The notes under the pieces were generated by a model. The model ran no database searches and was not told the DNA's origin. It saw nothing but the letters and a program-made list of their open reading frames with translations. 64,000 nucleotides of DNA, taken from positions 2,976,001 through 3,040,000 of the forward strand of contig NZ_CP119862.1 in NCBI RefSeq assembly GCF_029338175.1, read 5' to 3'. Source of the stretch: Citrobacter enshiensis. GTDB lineage: Bacteria > Pseudomonadota > Gammaproteobacteria > Enterobacterales > Enterobacteriaceae. A program made the position numbers and the translations under genes. How positions within the stretch are numbered: the first letter of the stretch is position 1; each line of letters begins with the position of its first letter. This document shows positions 54,966-64,000 of the stretch, one piece after another.

Positions 54966-56726
54966 TTGACCATTACGAAACTTGCATGGCGTGATCTGGT
55001 TCCTGATACCGACAGTTATCAGGAGATATTTGCACAGCCACACTTTACTGACGAAAACGACACCTTACTCAGTGATACTCAACCGCGATTGCAGTTTGGT
55101 CTGGAGCAACTTCTCCAGCCCCGTGCATCGTCATCTTTTATGCTGGCAAAGGCCCCGGAAGAGCTTGAGTATATCAATCTCCTGGCCGATGCAGTCCGAA
55201 CGCTGCACACCGACGACGGTAAGTTGACCGGCGGTCATTACGAGATTTCAGGTCATCACATTCGTTTTCGCGAAGCAGAAAAAGCAGAAGACAATTTTGC
55301 GACGTTAACTCAGGTGGTCAGTGCCGACTGGGTTGAAGCCGAACAACTGTTTGGCTGCCTGCGTCAGTTTAACGGAGAAATCACTCTGCAGCCCGGTCTG
55401 GTACATCAGGCTAATGGCGGCGTTCTGGTTATTTCTCTGCGCACGCTTCTAGCCCAGCCTTTGTTATGGATGCGCCTGAAAGCCATAGTGAGCCACGAAA
55501 GGTTTGACTGGGTCGCATTCGATGAGTCTCGCCCTCTGCCCGTTTCTGTGCCCTCTATGCCGCTCAAAATGAAAGTGGTACTGGTGGGTGAGCGCGAGTC
55601 GTTAGCGGACTTCCAGGAAATGGAGCCGGAACTCGCAGAACAGGCGATCTATAGCGAATTTGAAGACAATCTGCAGATAGTGGATGCAGAATCCATGACG
55701 CAGTGGTGCCAGTGGGTGACTCAGGTCGCCAGAAGCAATAATCTGCCCTACCCTGGCCCTGATGCGTGGCAGGTTCTGATTCGTGAAGCGGTACGCTATA
55801 CCGGCGAGCAGGACACATTGCCGCTCTGTCCTCTATGGATTGCCCGTCAGTTCAAAGAAGTTGCCCCGCTGTGTGAGGGTGAGATCTGTAATGCAGAACA
55901 ACTTCGCCTGATGCTCGCCCAGCGCGAATGGCGCGAAGGTTTCCTTGCAGAACGGATGCAGGATGAAATCCTCCAGGAACAGATCCTGATCGAAACCGAA
56001 GGTGAACGCATTGGCCAAATCAATGCGCTCTCGGTGATTGAGTTTCCTGGCCATCCTCGCGCATTTGGCGAACCTTCACGTATTAGCTGCGTGGTGCATA
56101 TTGGCGATGGGGAATTCACTGACATTGAGCGAAAAGCGGAACTTGGCGGGAATATCCATGCCAAGGGAATGATGATCATGCAGGCTTTCCTGATGTCTGA
56201 GCTGCAGCTTGAGCAGCAGATCCCGTTTTCCGCTTCGCTGACCTTCGAACAGTCCTACAGCGAAGTCGATGGCGACAGCGCATCCATGGCTGAACTATGC
56301 GCGTTGATCAGTGCGCTGGCGGATGTTCCGGTTAATCAGAGTATCGCCATTACTGGTTCTGTCGATCAATTCGGTCGGGCGCAACCGGTCGGCGGTTTAA
56401 ACGAGAAGATTGAAGGCTTCTTTACTATTTGTCAGCAACGAGAATTATCAGGCAAGCAAGGCGTCATTATTCCTGCTGCCAACGTCAGACATCTTAGCCT
56501 GCAACCTGCGCTGCTACAGGCCGTAGAAGAAGAGAAATTCAGTATCTGGGCGGTGGATGACGTCACAGACGCCCTGCCGCTTCTGTTAAATCTGGTGTGG
56601 GAAGGTGAAGGTCAGACAACGCTGATGCAAACTATCCAGGAACGTATTGCGGCAGCAACGCAACTGGAAGGTCGTCATCGTTTTCCCTGGCCGCTGCGTT
56701 GGCTGAATTGGTTTGTTCCGAACTGA
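54966..56726 (+). CDS. ycbZ: Lon-like protease YcbZ (LonH)
   Basis: Protein of 586 residues, the E. coli length, with a Lon S16-type proteolytic domain at the C-terminus. The catalytic serine lies in [13 protein letters not shown] and the lysine in [11 protein letters not shown]. The N-terminal part has a degenerate ATPase-like region without a clear Walker A. The start is TTG at 54966, conserved with E. coli ([20 protein letters not shown]). Its stop codon lies inside the FadR site that controls fabA. The substrate is unknown. Confidence 0.95.
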   Translation: MTITKLAWRDLVPDTDSYQEIFAQPHFTDENDTLLSDTQPRLQFGLEQLLQPRASSSFMLAKAPEELEYINLLADAVRTLHTDDGKLTGGHYEISGHHIRFREAEKAEDNFATLTQVVSADWVEAEQLFGCLRQFNGEITLQPGLVHQANGGVLVISLRTLLAQPLLWMRLKAIVSHERFDWVAFDESRPLPVSVPSMPLKMKVVLVGERESLADFQEMEPELAEQAIYSEFEDNLQIVDAESMTQWCQWVTQVARSNNLPYPGPDAWQVLIREAVRYTGEQDTLPLCPLWIARQFKEVAPLCEGEICNAEQLRLMLAQREWREGFLAERMQDEILQEQILIETEGERIGQINALSVIEFPGHPRAFGEPSRISCVVHIGDGEFTDIERKAELGGNIHAKGMMIMQAFLMSELQLEQQIPFSASLTFEQSYSEVDGDSASMAELCALISALADVPVNQSIAITGSVDQFGRAQPVGGLNEKIEGFFTICQQRELSGKQGVIIPAANVRHLSLQPALLQAVEEEKFSIWAVDDVTDALPLLLNLVWEGEGQTTLMQTIQERIAAATQLEGRHRFPWPLRWLNWFVPN

Positions 56727-56737
56727 TCGGACTTGTT
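56721..56737 (+). promoter_or_regulatory. FadR activator site of fabA
   Basis: AACTGATCGGACTTGTT matches the E. coli fabA FadR site and the consensus AACTGGTCnGACCAGTT. FadR bound here activates unsaturated fatty-acid synthesis when acyl-CoA is scarce. Confidence 0.85.
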
Positions 56738-56738
56738 C

Positions 56739-56756
56739 AGCGTACACGTGTTAGCT
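56739..56756 (+). promoter_or_regulatory. FabR repressor site of fabA
   Basis: AGCGTACACGTGTTAGCT corresponds to the FabR palindrome of the E. coli fabA promoter and lies immediately downstream of the FadR site. FabR represses fabA in response to unsaturated acyl-ACP. Confidence 0.85.
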
Positions 56757-56794
56757 ATCCTGCGTGCTTCAATAAAATAAGGCTTACAGAGAAC

Positions 56795-57313
56795 ATGGTA
56801 GATAAACGCGAATCCTATACAAAAGAAGACCTTCTTGCCTCTGGTCGCGGTGAACTGTTTGGCGCTAAAGGCCCACAACTGCCAGCACCAAGCATGTTGA
56901 TGATGGACCGTGTCGTCAAGATGACAGAAACCGGTGGTAACTTCGACAAAGGTTATGTCGAAGCTGAGCTGGATATTAACCCGGATCTGTGGTTCTTCGG
57001 ATGTCACTTTATCGGCGATCCGGTCATGCCGGGTTGTTTAGGTCTGGACGCAATGTGGCAGCTGGTTGGATTCTATCTCGGCTGGTTGGGCGGTGAAGGT
57101 AAAGGCCGTGCACTGGGCGTAGGCGAAGTGAAATTTACCGGTCAGGTCCTGCCGACCGCGAAAAAAGTCACTTACCGTATCCACTTCAAGCGCATCGTTA
57201 ACCGTCGCCTGATCATGGGTCTGGCGGATGGCGAAGTTCTGGTCGATGGCCGTTTGATCTACACCGCTAATGACCTGAAAGTGGGCCTGTTCCAGGACAC
57301 TTCCGCGTTCTAA
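56795..57313 (+). CDS. fabA: 3-hydroxydecanoyl-ACP dehydratase/isomerase
   Basis: Enzyme of 172 residues, nearly identical to E. coli FabA. It dehydrates 3-hydroxydecanoyl-ACP and isomerises trans-2 to cis-3-decenoyl-ACP, the branch point of unsaturated fatty-acid synthesis. The catalytic histidine is in [20 protein letters not shown] and the aspartate in GLDAMWQL. The start at 56795 ([12 protein letters not shown]) is the conserved one. Confidence 0.98.
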   Translation: MVDKRESYTKEDLLASGRGELFGAKGPQLPAPSMLMMDRVVKMTETGGNFDKGYVEAELDINPDLWFFGCHFIGDPVMPGCLGLDAMWQLVGFYLGWLGGEGKGRALGVGEVKFTGQVLPTAKKVTYRIHFKRIVNRRLIMGLADGEVLVDGRLIYTANDLKVGLFQDTSAF

Positions 57314-57362
57314 TCCTGATTTTTTACAGCCAGCATCTTTTGCTGACTGGGTGAAAAAAGGC

Positions 57363-57393
57363 GAAACCTCCGCAATGCGGAGGTTTCTTTTTT
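57363..57393. terminator. Bidirectional terminator between fabA and rmf
   Basis: An 11-bp stem GAAACCTCCGC / GCGGAGGTTTC with an AAT loop, followed by six T on the plus strand and preceded by six A (a T-run on the minus strand). It serves fabA and the convergent rmf. Confidence 0.93.
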
Positions 57394-57407
57394 CTAAAGA
57401 GACAGAA

Positions 57408-57575
57408 TCAGGCCATTACTGCCCTGTCCGCCATGGCTTCTCGCCAGCCTCCCAGCCAGTATGACCTCTGATTCAGCGTCTGATAGGGACACATTTCTTT
57501 TGAGCGTCCGGCGATGCCGGCCTGATATCCACGTTGATGTGCCCGATCCAGGCGATCTCGTTTTTGTCTCTTCAT
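57408..57575 (-). CDS. rmf: Ribosome modulation factor
   Basis: Basic protein of 55 residues, equal in length to E. coli Rmf: MKRQKRDRLDRAHQRGYQAG, IAGRSKEMCPYQTLNQRS, YWLGGWREAMADRAVMA. In stationary phase it binds the 30S subunit and pairs ribosomes into inactive 100S dimers. The start ATG at 57575 follows GAGG. A longer frame on the same strand in another phase is a shadow. Confidence 0.97.
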   Translation of the reverse strand: MKRQKRDRLDRAHQRGYQAGIAGRSKEMCPYQTLNQRSYWLGGWREAMADRAVMA

Positions 57576-57769
57576 GCCTCGTTTCCCTCATCTTTTATCT
57601 GGTGGAAAAGAAAACAGTGATTACGAAGTGTGCAATCACACTAAAACGAATACCGCGAAACATTGGTCCCGTCAATGCGCAAAATTCACGCCAGTGTCAT
57701 ATTTGTGAGCTACCCGATAATTCATTTGTACAAGAAATGTGAGCCAGGACAGCTATTTTCGCGGAATAA

Positions 57770-57811
57770 AAATGAAAAAAAACCGCCTCAGGGGTTAGCC
57801 TGAGGCGGTTT
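57770..57811 (-). terminator. pqi operon terminator
   Basis: A 12-bp stem AACCGCCTCAGG / CCTGAGGCGGTT with a GGTTAG loop. On the minus strand it is followed by a T-run, 21 bases after the pqiC stop. Confidence 0.92.
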
Positions 57812-57831
57812 AATTTACAATTTTTTAAACT

Positions 57832-58395
57832 TTAAGGGAGACGTTTTATCTCCTGGGCGATAGAAGCGGCCTCCTGGCTCCATGCCGTCGCCAGCACTTT
57901 GACCATCTCATCATAGCCATCCTGCTGCTGCGTCGCCTCGATATGGAATGGACGTTTAATCAGCTGCCCTTGATGGTTCAGAAGCCACTCACCGCTCACG
58001 ATAACCTTACCATCATAACGACCGTGGAATCCGGTCACCGTGACGTTTAGCGTGTCCTGGGTGCTTCCCAGCGGCTGAGAGGCGACAACCCAGCCCGGAA
58101 GCTGGGTATTCAGGCTGGCCACCAGCGTATTGCGCAACTGCTGGTCCAGCGGGCTGGCCCAGAGGTTGCTGTTCGCAATCACGTACTTCACATCGCTGGT
58201 CTGATAGACCACGCCATTCCCTGCCAGGTAATCAGGTACCGAAACCTGTTCCACCCACAGCAGACGGTTTCCCTGATTCGCCGTACTTTGCACGCCCCCC
58301 TGCGCAATAGGCAGTTGGTAATAGCTTTTACTTTCTCCACCGGAGCTGCATGCCGTCAGCCAGACCGACATCATCACCACTAGCCACTTTTTCAT
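57832..58395 (-). CDS. pqiC: PqiC outer-membrane lipoprotein
   Basis: Lipoprotein of 187 residues, formerly YmbA. The lipobox LTAC (MKKWLVVMMSVWLTACSSGG) predicts a lipidated cysteine at residue 16. It belongs to the ABC-type transport auxiliary lipoprotein family (DUF330) and docks the PqiB needle to the outer membrane, bridging the periplasm for lipid transport. Its start overlaps the pqiB stop by four bases. Confidence 0.96.
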   Translation of the reverse strand: MKKWLVVMMSVWLTACSSGGESKSYYQLPIAQGGVQSTANQGNRLLWVEQVSVPDYLAGNGVVYQTSDVKYVIANSNLWASPLDQQLRNTLVASLNTQLPGWVVASQPLGSTQDTLNVTVTGFHGRYDGKVIVSGEWLLNHQGQLIKRPFHIEATQQQDGYDEMVKVLATAWSQEAASIAQEIKRLP

Positions 58396-60032
58396 TGTTT
58401 CGCCCTCTTCGGCTCTGGATCTTTCTTGTCCTTCGCTTCAAATACCAGCGCATTGCTCTTATCGTTGAGCGTTTTCAGAACCGGCTGCAGTTCGCGGAGT
58501 ACCTGATCAAGACGCTGCATATCCGCCACCATCTTGTTATAGGCGGCAGAACCTGGCTGGAAGCCCTGCATACTGCGGTTCAGTTCGCGTAGCGTAGTTT
58601 GCATATCCGCCGGAAGCTGCTGCATCGACTCACTGGACGTAATCTTGTTCATGTTGTCCAGCGTGGTTTGCAGGTGCTTCATCGTACGCTGGCTTTCAGT
58701 GAGCGTATTGGTCGCCTGCTCAATCATCGGATTCAGTGGCAGATTGTTGATTTTATCCAGCGCTTCCATCAGACGTTGTTGGATCTGCGCCAGACCACCA
58801 CTCACGGTCGGAATGATCTGATAACCGCTAAACTCACGGATGCCCTTAATCGGTGGTTCCTTCGGATAAAAATCGAGGTCGACATACAGTGCGCCAGTCA
58901 CCAGATTCCCCGTTTTTAACGATGCGCGTAAGCCACGGTTCAGCAATTCCTGCAGATGCGCGCCCACATCCGTATTTTCGCCTAACTGCGCTTTCAGACG
59001 CTCAGGTTCAATACGGATCAGAACCGGAATGCGGAAGTCATTGTTAAATACCTGACGCATATTTGGCACAAAGAAAGGTACTTTGCTGACGGTACCCAGA
59101 CGAATACCGCGGAATTCCAGCGGCGCACCGGGTTGTAATCCACGAACCGAATCTTTGAAGAACACCAGATAGTCAATATGGTCGGTAAACAACGAATCCT
59201 GAATGCTCTTCTGATCGTCATAGAGGACGAACGCCGATTTTTCCGCGACCGGTTGCCCCTGATCAAGCCCTTCCGGGACGTCAAAACTGACACCGCCGCC
59301 GAACAAGGTGGTCAGCGAGCCCATTTCTACACGCATTCCCGCAGAGGTGAGATCGACCGCAATGCCGCTGTCTTTCCAGAAACGCACATTATTGGTGACC
59401 AGGCGATCGTTCGGCGCATTGATAAAGAGCTGATAGCTAATGCTGCGCTTTTGCGGATCAAACGTGCTGGTTTCAACTGAGCCTACACGATAACCACGGA
59501 ACAGCACCGGATCGCCAGGACTTAGCTGCCCGGCTTTTTTGCTGTCAAGAATCACGCGGATCCCTTTCGCATCCGGCGGCGCCAGCGGCGGAGAGTCCAG
59601 CAGATCGTATTTATTGAGCTGGCTTCCTTTATTACCCGGCTGCAGTTCAATATAGGCGCCAGACAGCAGCGTACCTAAGCCGCTGATGCCTTCACGCCCT
59701 ACCTGTGGCTTAACCACCCAGAAGACTGAATCTTTATGCAGCAACTTTTCCATACCGGAATTGAGGCGTGCTTTGATTTCTACATGGGTTAAGTCATCGG
59801 TCAGCGTCGCGCTTTCGACCACACCGACATCCACGCTACGGCTTTTTATGGTGGTTTTACCGCCCTCAATGCCTTCCGCATTGGTGGTAATCAGGGTGAC
59901 TTCCGGCCCCTGATGACTGTAGTGGTAAAACAGAACCCATGCCCCAATAAGCGCAGTGACGATGGGGAATATCCACACGGGAGACCAGTTCTTTACCTTC
60001 TGCACTTTGGCTTCCCCACTTTTAGATTCCAT
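58392..60032 (-). CDS. pqiB: PqiB, MCE-domain lipid-transport protein
   Basis: Protein of 546 residues, the E. coli length. One N-terminal membrane anchor (WSPVWIFPIVTALIGAWVLFYHY) is followed by three MCE domains (near residues 45-140, 160-250 and 285-390) and a long C-terminal coiled-coil needle (TMKHLQTTLDNMNKITSS). PqiB forms a hexameric syringe-like tube spanning the periplasm. The start at 60032 (MESKSGEAKVQ) is that of E. coli and lies four bases after the pqiA stop. Confidence 0.96.
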   Translation of the reverse strand: MESKSGEAKVQKVKNWSPVWIFPIVTALIGAWVLFYHYSHQGPEVTLITTNAEGIEGGKTTIKSRSVDVGVVESATLTDDLTHVEIKARLNSGMEKLLHKDSVFWVVKPQVGREGISGLGTLLSGAYIELQPGNKGSQLNKYDLLDSPPLAPPDAKGIRVILDSKKAGQLSPGDPVLFRGYRVGSVETSTFDPQKRSISYQLFINAPNDRLVTNNVRFWKDSGIAVDLTSAGMRVEMGSLTTLFGGGVSFDVPEGLDQGQPVAEKSAFVLYDDQKSIQDSLFTDHIDYLVFFKDSVRGLQPGAPLEFRGIRLGTVSKVPFFVPNMRQVFNNDFRIPVLIRIEPERLKAQLGENTDVGAHLQELLNRGLRASLKTGNLVTGALYVDLDFYPKEPPIKGIREFSGYQIIPTVSGGLAQIQQRLMEALDKINNLPLNPMIEQATNTLTESQRTMKHLQTTLDNMNKITSSESMQQLPADMQTTLRELNRSMQGFQPGSAAYNKMVADMQRLDQVLRELQPVLKTLNDKSNALVFEAKDKKDPEPKRAKQ

Positions 60033-60036
60033 GCTG

Positions 60037-61290
60037 TCAGGACTCCTCATGGTCTGGTTCTGGTTTACGGTCCCACGACAGACGAGGATCAAACGTCATC
60101 GCAGAAAACATTGTCATAATGACGACTAAAGCAAACATCAAAGCACCCATTGCAGGATAAATGTTCATCAACCCTCCCATGCGCACCAGCGCAGAGAGTA
60201 CGGCAATAACAAAAACATCGATCATTGACCAACGACCGACAAATTCCACGACTTCGTAAATCAAATGCATTCTTTCGCTGTCACGCTTTCCATGCCCTTT
60301 TGCGTCCCAGCATAGCCATGCAATCGCAATCATTTTTAACGTTGGCACCATAATGCTGGCGATAAATATCACAGCGGCAACCGGATAAGATCCCTCACTC
60401 CACAGTAAAACCACCCCGGCAATAATTGTTGATGGCAATTTTGAACCCAGCAAATCAGTAATCATAATCGGCATGATATTGGCTGGAAGATAAAGCATGA
60501 TCGACGTGAACAACAATGCCATCGTCCACTGCAGACTGTTTTTACGTCGCACATGCCCTTTGGTATTACAGCGTGGGCACACTAATTCATTGGCAGGCAG
60601 TATTGCTGTACAGCAGGAACAGGAACGTAGACCTTGTTGAATCCCCGGCGTTCCCACTTTTAACGGCTGCGCAATTTTAGGCGCAGGGGCAATGTCATCC
60701 CACAGCCAGCGACGATCCACACACTGGAACGTACGGAGCTGCAAAATACAAAACAGACACCACGGAATGAAACTGCTGCCTACGCCAATATCGCCGTAGG
60801 CCATCAGTTTGACAAAACTCACCAATATCCCGGCGAGGAATATTTCTGCCATACCCCAGGATTTTAACTGGAACAAAACACGCGCCAGCCTGGCCTGTAT
60901 TTTTTCCGGCATGGCGACACGATTAACGAGCAGTAATATCGTGATCAGGCAAAAGGCAGGAACCACTTGAACGAATAATAAAAAGAAGGTACCGAGACTG
61001 GCATAATCTTCAGAAAATAAAACGCCCGGAATTTCCAGAAACGAAACTTCGCTGCTCACCCCCGCCACATTCATACTCACGAAAGGGAATAGGTTGGAGA
61101 GTAGCAGCATGAATAAAGCCACTATTGCATACGCGGTGGGACGCTGCCTTGGCGCGTCCCACTCGGTTGTTAATGTTGTGCCACATCGTGGGCATGCCGC
61201 TTTTTGACCATGCTCTAACGGGGGTAATGCCACCAGCATGTCACATTGCGAGCATAATATATGCCTCGCAGCATGGTGATGTTCGCACAT
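60037..61290 (-). CDS. pqiA: PqiA inner-membrane protein
   Basis: Membrane protein of 417 residues (E. coli 417) with two PqiA domains of four helices each. Zinc-ribbon-like cysteine clusters precede each domain: CSQCDMLV with CPRCGTTL, and CSCCTAIL with CPRC. It is the inner-membrane partner of PqiB in a lipid transport pathway; the operon is induced by paraquat through SoxS. It lies 14 bases after uup, so read-through from uup is likely in addition to its own promoter. Confidence 0.96.
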   Translation of the reverse strand: MCEHHHAARHILCSQCDMLVALPPLEHGQKAACPRCGTTLTTEWDAPRQRPTAYAIVALFMLLLSNLFPFVSMNVAGVSSEVSFLEIPGVLFSEDYASLGTFFLLFVQVVPAFCLITILLLVNRVAMPEKIQARLARVLFQLKSWGMAEIFLAGILVSFVKLMAYGDIGVGSSFIPWCLFCILQLRTFQCVDRRWLWDDIAPAPKIAQPLKVGTPGIQQGLRSCSCCTAILPANELVCPRCNTKGHVRRKNSLQWTMALLFTSIMLYLPANIMPIMITDLLGSKLPSTIIAGVVLLWSEGSYPVAAVIFIASIMVPTLKMIAIAWLCWDAKGHGKRDSERMHLIYEVVEFVGRWSMIDVFVIAVLSALVRMGGLMNIYPAMGALMFALVVIMTMFSAMTFDPRLSWDRKPEPDHEES

Positions 61291-61304
61291 ATGTGCTCCT
61301 TTAA

Positions 61305-63212
61305 TTATGCGCCATTCTTCAAGGCTTCAAGATACTCCCAGCGCTCAAAGGCTTGCTCAAGTTCTTGTTCCGCTTCACTCAGGTCAGCCAGAACCTTTTG
61401 TGTATGCTCATGCGGCTGGCTAAAAAAGGTGGCGTCAGCAACTTGCGCCTGCAGCGTTTCCAGTTTAGCTTCCAGCTCTTCAAGCTGCTGGGGTAGCTGT
61501 TCCAGTTCGCGCTGTAGTTTATAGCTTAGTTTGCCACTCGCTCGTTTTACAATTTCTGCTTTAGGGGCAGCAGGTTCCTCATTTTTTTTCACAACCGGCT
61601 GTTTAAACGCCAGATGTTGTACCTGTTGTCCACGTGCGTCGTGATAACCGCCGACATAGCGACCAATCTTGCCGCCACCTTCGAAGATCCAACATTCCGT
61701 CACGGTGTTGTCCACAAACTGACGATCGTGGCTCACCAGCAAGACTGTCCCCTGATAACCGTCAATCATTTCTTCCAGCAGCTCGAGGGTTTCGACGTCG
61801 AGATCGTTGGTTGGTTCATCAAGAATTAAAAGATTACTGGGTTTGAGGAATAAACGCGCCAGCAGCAGACGGTTGCGCTCACCACCCGACAGTGCACGAA
61901 CCGGCGTCATGGCACGTTTAGGGTGAAACAAAAAGTCCTGCAGGTAGCCCAGCACATGGCGTGATTTACCGTTAACCATAACCTCTTGTTTGCCTTCCGC
62001 GAGGTTGTCCATCACGGTCTTATCGGGATCCAGTTCGGCACGATGCTGATCAAAGTAGGCCACTTCAAGCTTTGTACCTACATGAATACGGCCGCTGTCA
62101 GCCTGAAGCTGGCCCAGCATCAGTTTCAGCAACGTCGTTTTACCGCAGCCATTCGGCCCAATCAGCGCGATTTTGTCGCTACGTTGTACCTGCGCGGAGA
62201 AATCTTTCACCAGCTGTTTGCCATCAACCTGGTAATCCACGTTCTCCATTTCGAAGACGATTTTGCCCGAGCGCGTCGCTTCTTCGACCTGCATCTTCGC
62301 GGTACCCATAACTTCGCGGCGTTCGCCACGTTCACGTCGCATGGCTTTCAGTGCGCGCACACGGCCTTCGTTACGCGTACGACGCGCCTTAATCCCCTGA
62401 CGGATCCACACCTCTTCCTGCGCCAGTTTGCGATCAAACTCCGCATTCTGTAGATCTTCAACCCGCAGCGCCTCTTCTTTCTCCAGCAGATACTGATCGT
62501 AATCGCCCGGATAAGAGACCAGCTTCCCGCGATCAAGATCGACAATACGGGTCGCCATATTACGAATGAACGAACGGTCGTGAGAGATAAAAATGATCGT
62601 GCCATTGAAGGATTTCAGGAATCCTTCCAGCCAGTCGATGGCTTCAATATCCAGGTGGTTAGTCGGTTCGTCCAGCAGCAATACGCGCGGATTGCTCACC
62701 AACGCTCTGCCCAGCGCCGCTTTACGCAGCCAACCACCCGATAGGGAAGAGAGCGCGGCGTTAGGATCAAGCCCCAATTGCGCCAACACTTCATTGATGC
62801 GGCTTTCGAGCTGCCACAGGTTATGGTGATCGAGCTGTTCCTGCACCCGCGCCATTTCATTGAGGTTCTTATCGCTGGGGTCCGTCATCACCAGGCGAGA
62901 AATATCGTGATAACGTTTCAGATATTCCGCCTGTTCCTCGATACCTTCAGCGACAAAATCATACACGCTGCCCACAACGTTTCGCGGGGGATCCTGTTGC
63001 AAACGCGCGACCACCAGATCCTGCTCATAAATGATGCGCCCGTCATCCAGACCTTGTTCGCGGTTGAGGATCTTCATCAGGGTCGATTTTCCGGCGCCAT
63101 TACGGCCCACCAGGCAGACGCGTTCGTTATCTTCGATATGCAATTCTGCATTATCAAGAAGCGGCGCATCGCTGAACGACAGCCATGCGCCATGCATACT
63201 GATTAATGACAT
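61305..63212 (-). CDS. uup: Uup, ABC-F ATPase
   Basis: Soluble twin-ATPase protein of 635 residues (E. coli 635) acting on ribosomes and affecting transposon excision. The two ATP-binding domains have Walker A GRNGAGKST and GPNGCGKTT, ABC signatures LSGGWLRKAAL and LSGGERNRLLL, and DEPTNHLD / DEPTNDLD. A linker of charged helices separates them. The C-terminal domain is a coiled coil (QLPQQLEELEAKLETLQ) that binds DNA. No membrane segments are present. Confidence 0.97.
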   Translation of the reverse strand: MSLISMHGAWLSFSDAPLLDNAELHIEDNERVCLVGRNGAGKSTLMKILNREQGLDDGRIIYEQDLVVARLQQDPPRNVVGSVYDFVAEGIEEQAEYLKRYHDISRLVMTDPSDKNLNEMARVQEQLDHHNLWQLESRINEVLAQLGLDPNAALSSLSGGWLRKAALGRALVSNPRVLLLDEPTNHLDIEAIDWLEGFLKSFNGTIIFISHDRSFIRNMATRIVDLDRGKLVSYPGDYDQYLLEKEEALRVEDLQNAEFDRKLAQEEVWIRQGIKARRTRNEGRVRALKAMRRERGERREVMGTAKMQVEEATRSGKIVFEMENVDYQVDGKQLVKDFSAQVQRSDKIALIGPNGCGKTTLLKLMLGQLQADSGRIHVGTKLEVAYFDQHRAELDPDKTVMDNLAEGKQEVMVNGKSRHVLGYLQDFLFHPKRAMTPVRALSGGERNRLLLARLFLKPSNLLILDEPTNDLDVETLELLEEMIDGYQGTVLLVSHDRQFVDNTVTECWIFEGGGKIGRYVGGYHDARGQQVQHLAFKQPVVKKNEEPAAPKAEIVKRASGKLSYKLQRELEQLPQQLEELEAKLETLQAQVADATFFSQPHEHTQKVLADLSEAEQELEQAFERWEYLEALKNGA

Positions 63213-63224
63213 TTACTTTTCCTT

Positions 63225-64000
63225 TCAGGCTGAGGTAATCAGCCAGCAGTTGTGGATCTGGCGGTTACGGGCAAAGTCCTGGGAAAGCGTTTTCTGCGTA
63301 ATTTCTTGTGCTTTCAGTCCCAGTGCCGCCAGTCCGTCGAGATCCATACGGAATCCACGTTTGTTGTTAGAGAACATGATGGTGCCGCCCTTACGCAGCA
63401 GACGCTTCAGATCCTTCATCAGCGCCAGATGATCGCGCTGCACATCAAACGAATCTTCCATACGCTTTGAGTTAGAAAACGTCGGTGGATCGATGAAAAT
63501 AAGATCGAATTGTTCATCCGTCTCACGCAGCCACGCCAGACAATCGGCCTGGATTAAACGGTGCGCGCGGCCGCTCAAACCGTTCAGACGCAAGTTGCGC
63601 TCCGCCCACTCCAGATAAGTGCGCGACATATCCACCGTGGTGGTGCTGCGGGCGCCACCCAAACCGGCATGTACGCTGGCGCTGCCGGTATAAGAGAAGA
63701 GGTTAAGGAAATCTTTTCCACTGCTCATTTGACCCAGCATGCGGCGCGCAATACGGTGATCAAGGAACAGACCCGTATCCAGATAGTCGGTCAGGTTAAC
63801 CCACAGACGCGCGTTGTACTCGCTCACTTCGATGAACTCGCCCTTCTCGTTCATCTTCTGATACTGGTTTTTCCCTTTCTGACGCTCACGCGTTTTCAGC
63901 ACCAGCTTGTTCGGGGCCATCTCCAGCACGGAGAGGGTCGCCGCGATAATATCAAACAGACGCTGGCGCGCTTTCTGCGCATCTACCGTTTTCGGCGGCG
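63225..64000 (-). CDS. rlmL: 23S rRNA methyltransferase RlmKL, C-terminal part (cut by window edge)
   Basis: The visible C-terminal portion of about 258 residues contains the RlmK methyltransferase domain: [17 protein letters not shown], the SAM loop [30 protein letters not shown] and the catalytic [16 protein letters not shown]. coli RlmKL is 702 residues and makes m2G2445 (N-terminal RlmL domain) and m7G2069 (RlmK). The N-terminal THUMP and RlmL domains lie beyond the window. The stop at 63225 is 12 bases before uup. Confidence 0.95.
   Translation of the reverse strand, partial: PPKTVDAQKARQRLFDIIAATLSVLEMAPNKLVLKTRERQKGKNQYQKMNEKGEFIEVSEYNARLWVNLTDYLDTGLFLDHRIARRMLGQMSSGKDFLNLFSYTGSASVHAGLGGARSTTTVDMSRTYLEWAERNLRLNGLSGRAHRLIQADCLAWLRETDEQFDLIFIDPPTFSNSKRMEDSFDVQRDHLALMKDLKRLLRKGGTIMFSNNKRGFRMDLDGLAALGLKAQEITQKTLSQDFARNRQIHNCWLITSA

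Noticed and set aside
57394-57591. A 65-codon minus-strand frame overlapping rmf
   Set aside because: It is in a different phase from the clear 55-residue Rmf frame, which matches E. coli along its full length.

Overview
The window is chromosomal DNA of an enterobacterium close to Escherichia and Salmonella, most likely Citrobacter. The right half (about 39.6-64 kb) follows the E. coli K-12 order around serT-yccA-tusE-yccX-rlmI-hspQ-yccU-csgI-mgsA-helD-yccF-yccS-sxy-sulA-ompA-matP-ycbZ-fabA-rmf-pqiABC-uup-rlmL, with near-identical protein lengths. The left edge (agp, scsABCD, cbpA-cbpM) matches the Salmonella arrangement. The genus call is inference; the family-level call is firm.

Layout. 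1-7.4 kb: periplasmic phosphatase agp (cut by the window edge), an ArsR-like regulator with a TauE/SafE exporter, the scsABCD copper/redox operon, and the co-chaperone pair cbpA-cbpM. 7.45-24.4 kb: an accessory island lying between a 5'-truncated copy of yccM and an intact, diverged yccM in the same orientation. The torSTRCAD genes that E. coli has between cbpM and yccM are absent. The island carries a Pit phosphate transporter; three paralogous P-loop kinases; a tightly packed operon with a Wzx/MATE-like flippase, a helical unknown, a YtfJ-like periplasmic protein and LptF/LptG paralogues; and the complete five-gene set known from Caulobacter for ceramide synthesis (serine palmitoyltransferase, dedicated ACP, NAD(P)-dependent reductase, acyl-AMP ligase/acyl-ACP synthetase, GNAT-type ceramide synthase). 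I read this as a sphingolipid biosynthesis, modification and export island in an enterobacterium.

24.5-31 kb: a membrane diguanylate cyclase, a ROK repressor and an amino-sugar operon (MHS-type MFS transporter, NagB-like, NagA-like) whose upstream region has striking palindromes and a CRP-like site. 31-39.6 kb: a patchwork with a Sel1-repeat protein, a membrane HEAT-like protein, the remnant of a hydrolase, IS630- and IS3-family transposase remnants, and a 1252-residue haem peroxidase with RTX calcium-binding repeats. It ends at tRNA-Ser(UGA) serT, a likely integration hotspot.

39.9-64 kb: a lone OppA-like binding protein, then the conserved core listed above. Recognisable control sites are a CpxR box before yccA, a LexA box before sulA, FadR and FabR sites before fabA, the ompA leader, and several intrinsic terminators. 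rlmL runs off the right edge. No CRISPR array, rRNA or complete insertion sequence was seen.
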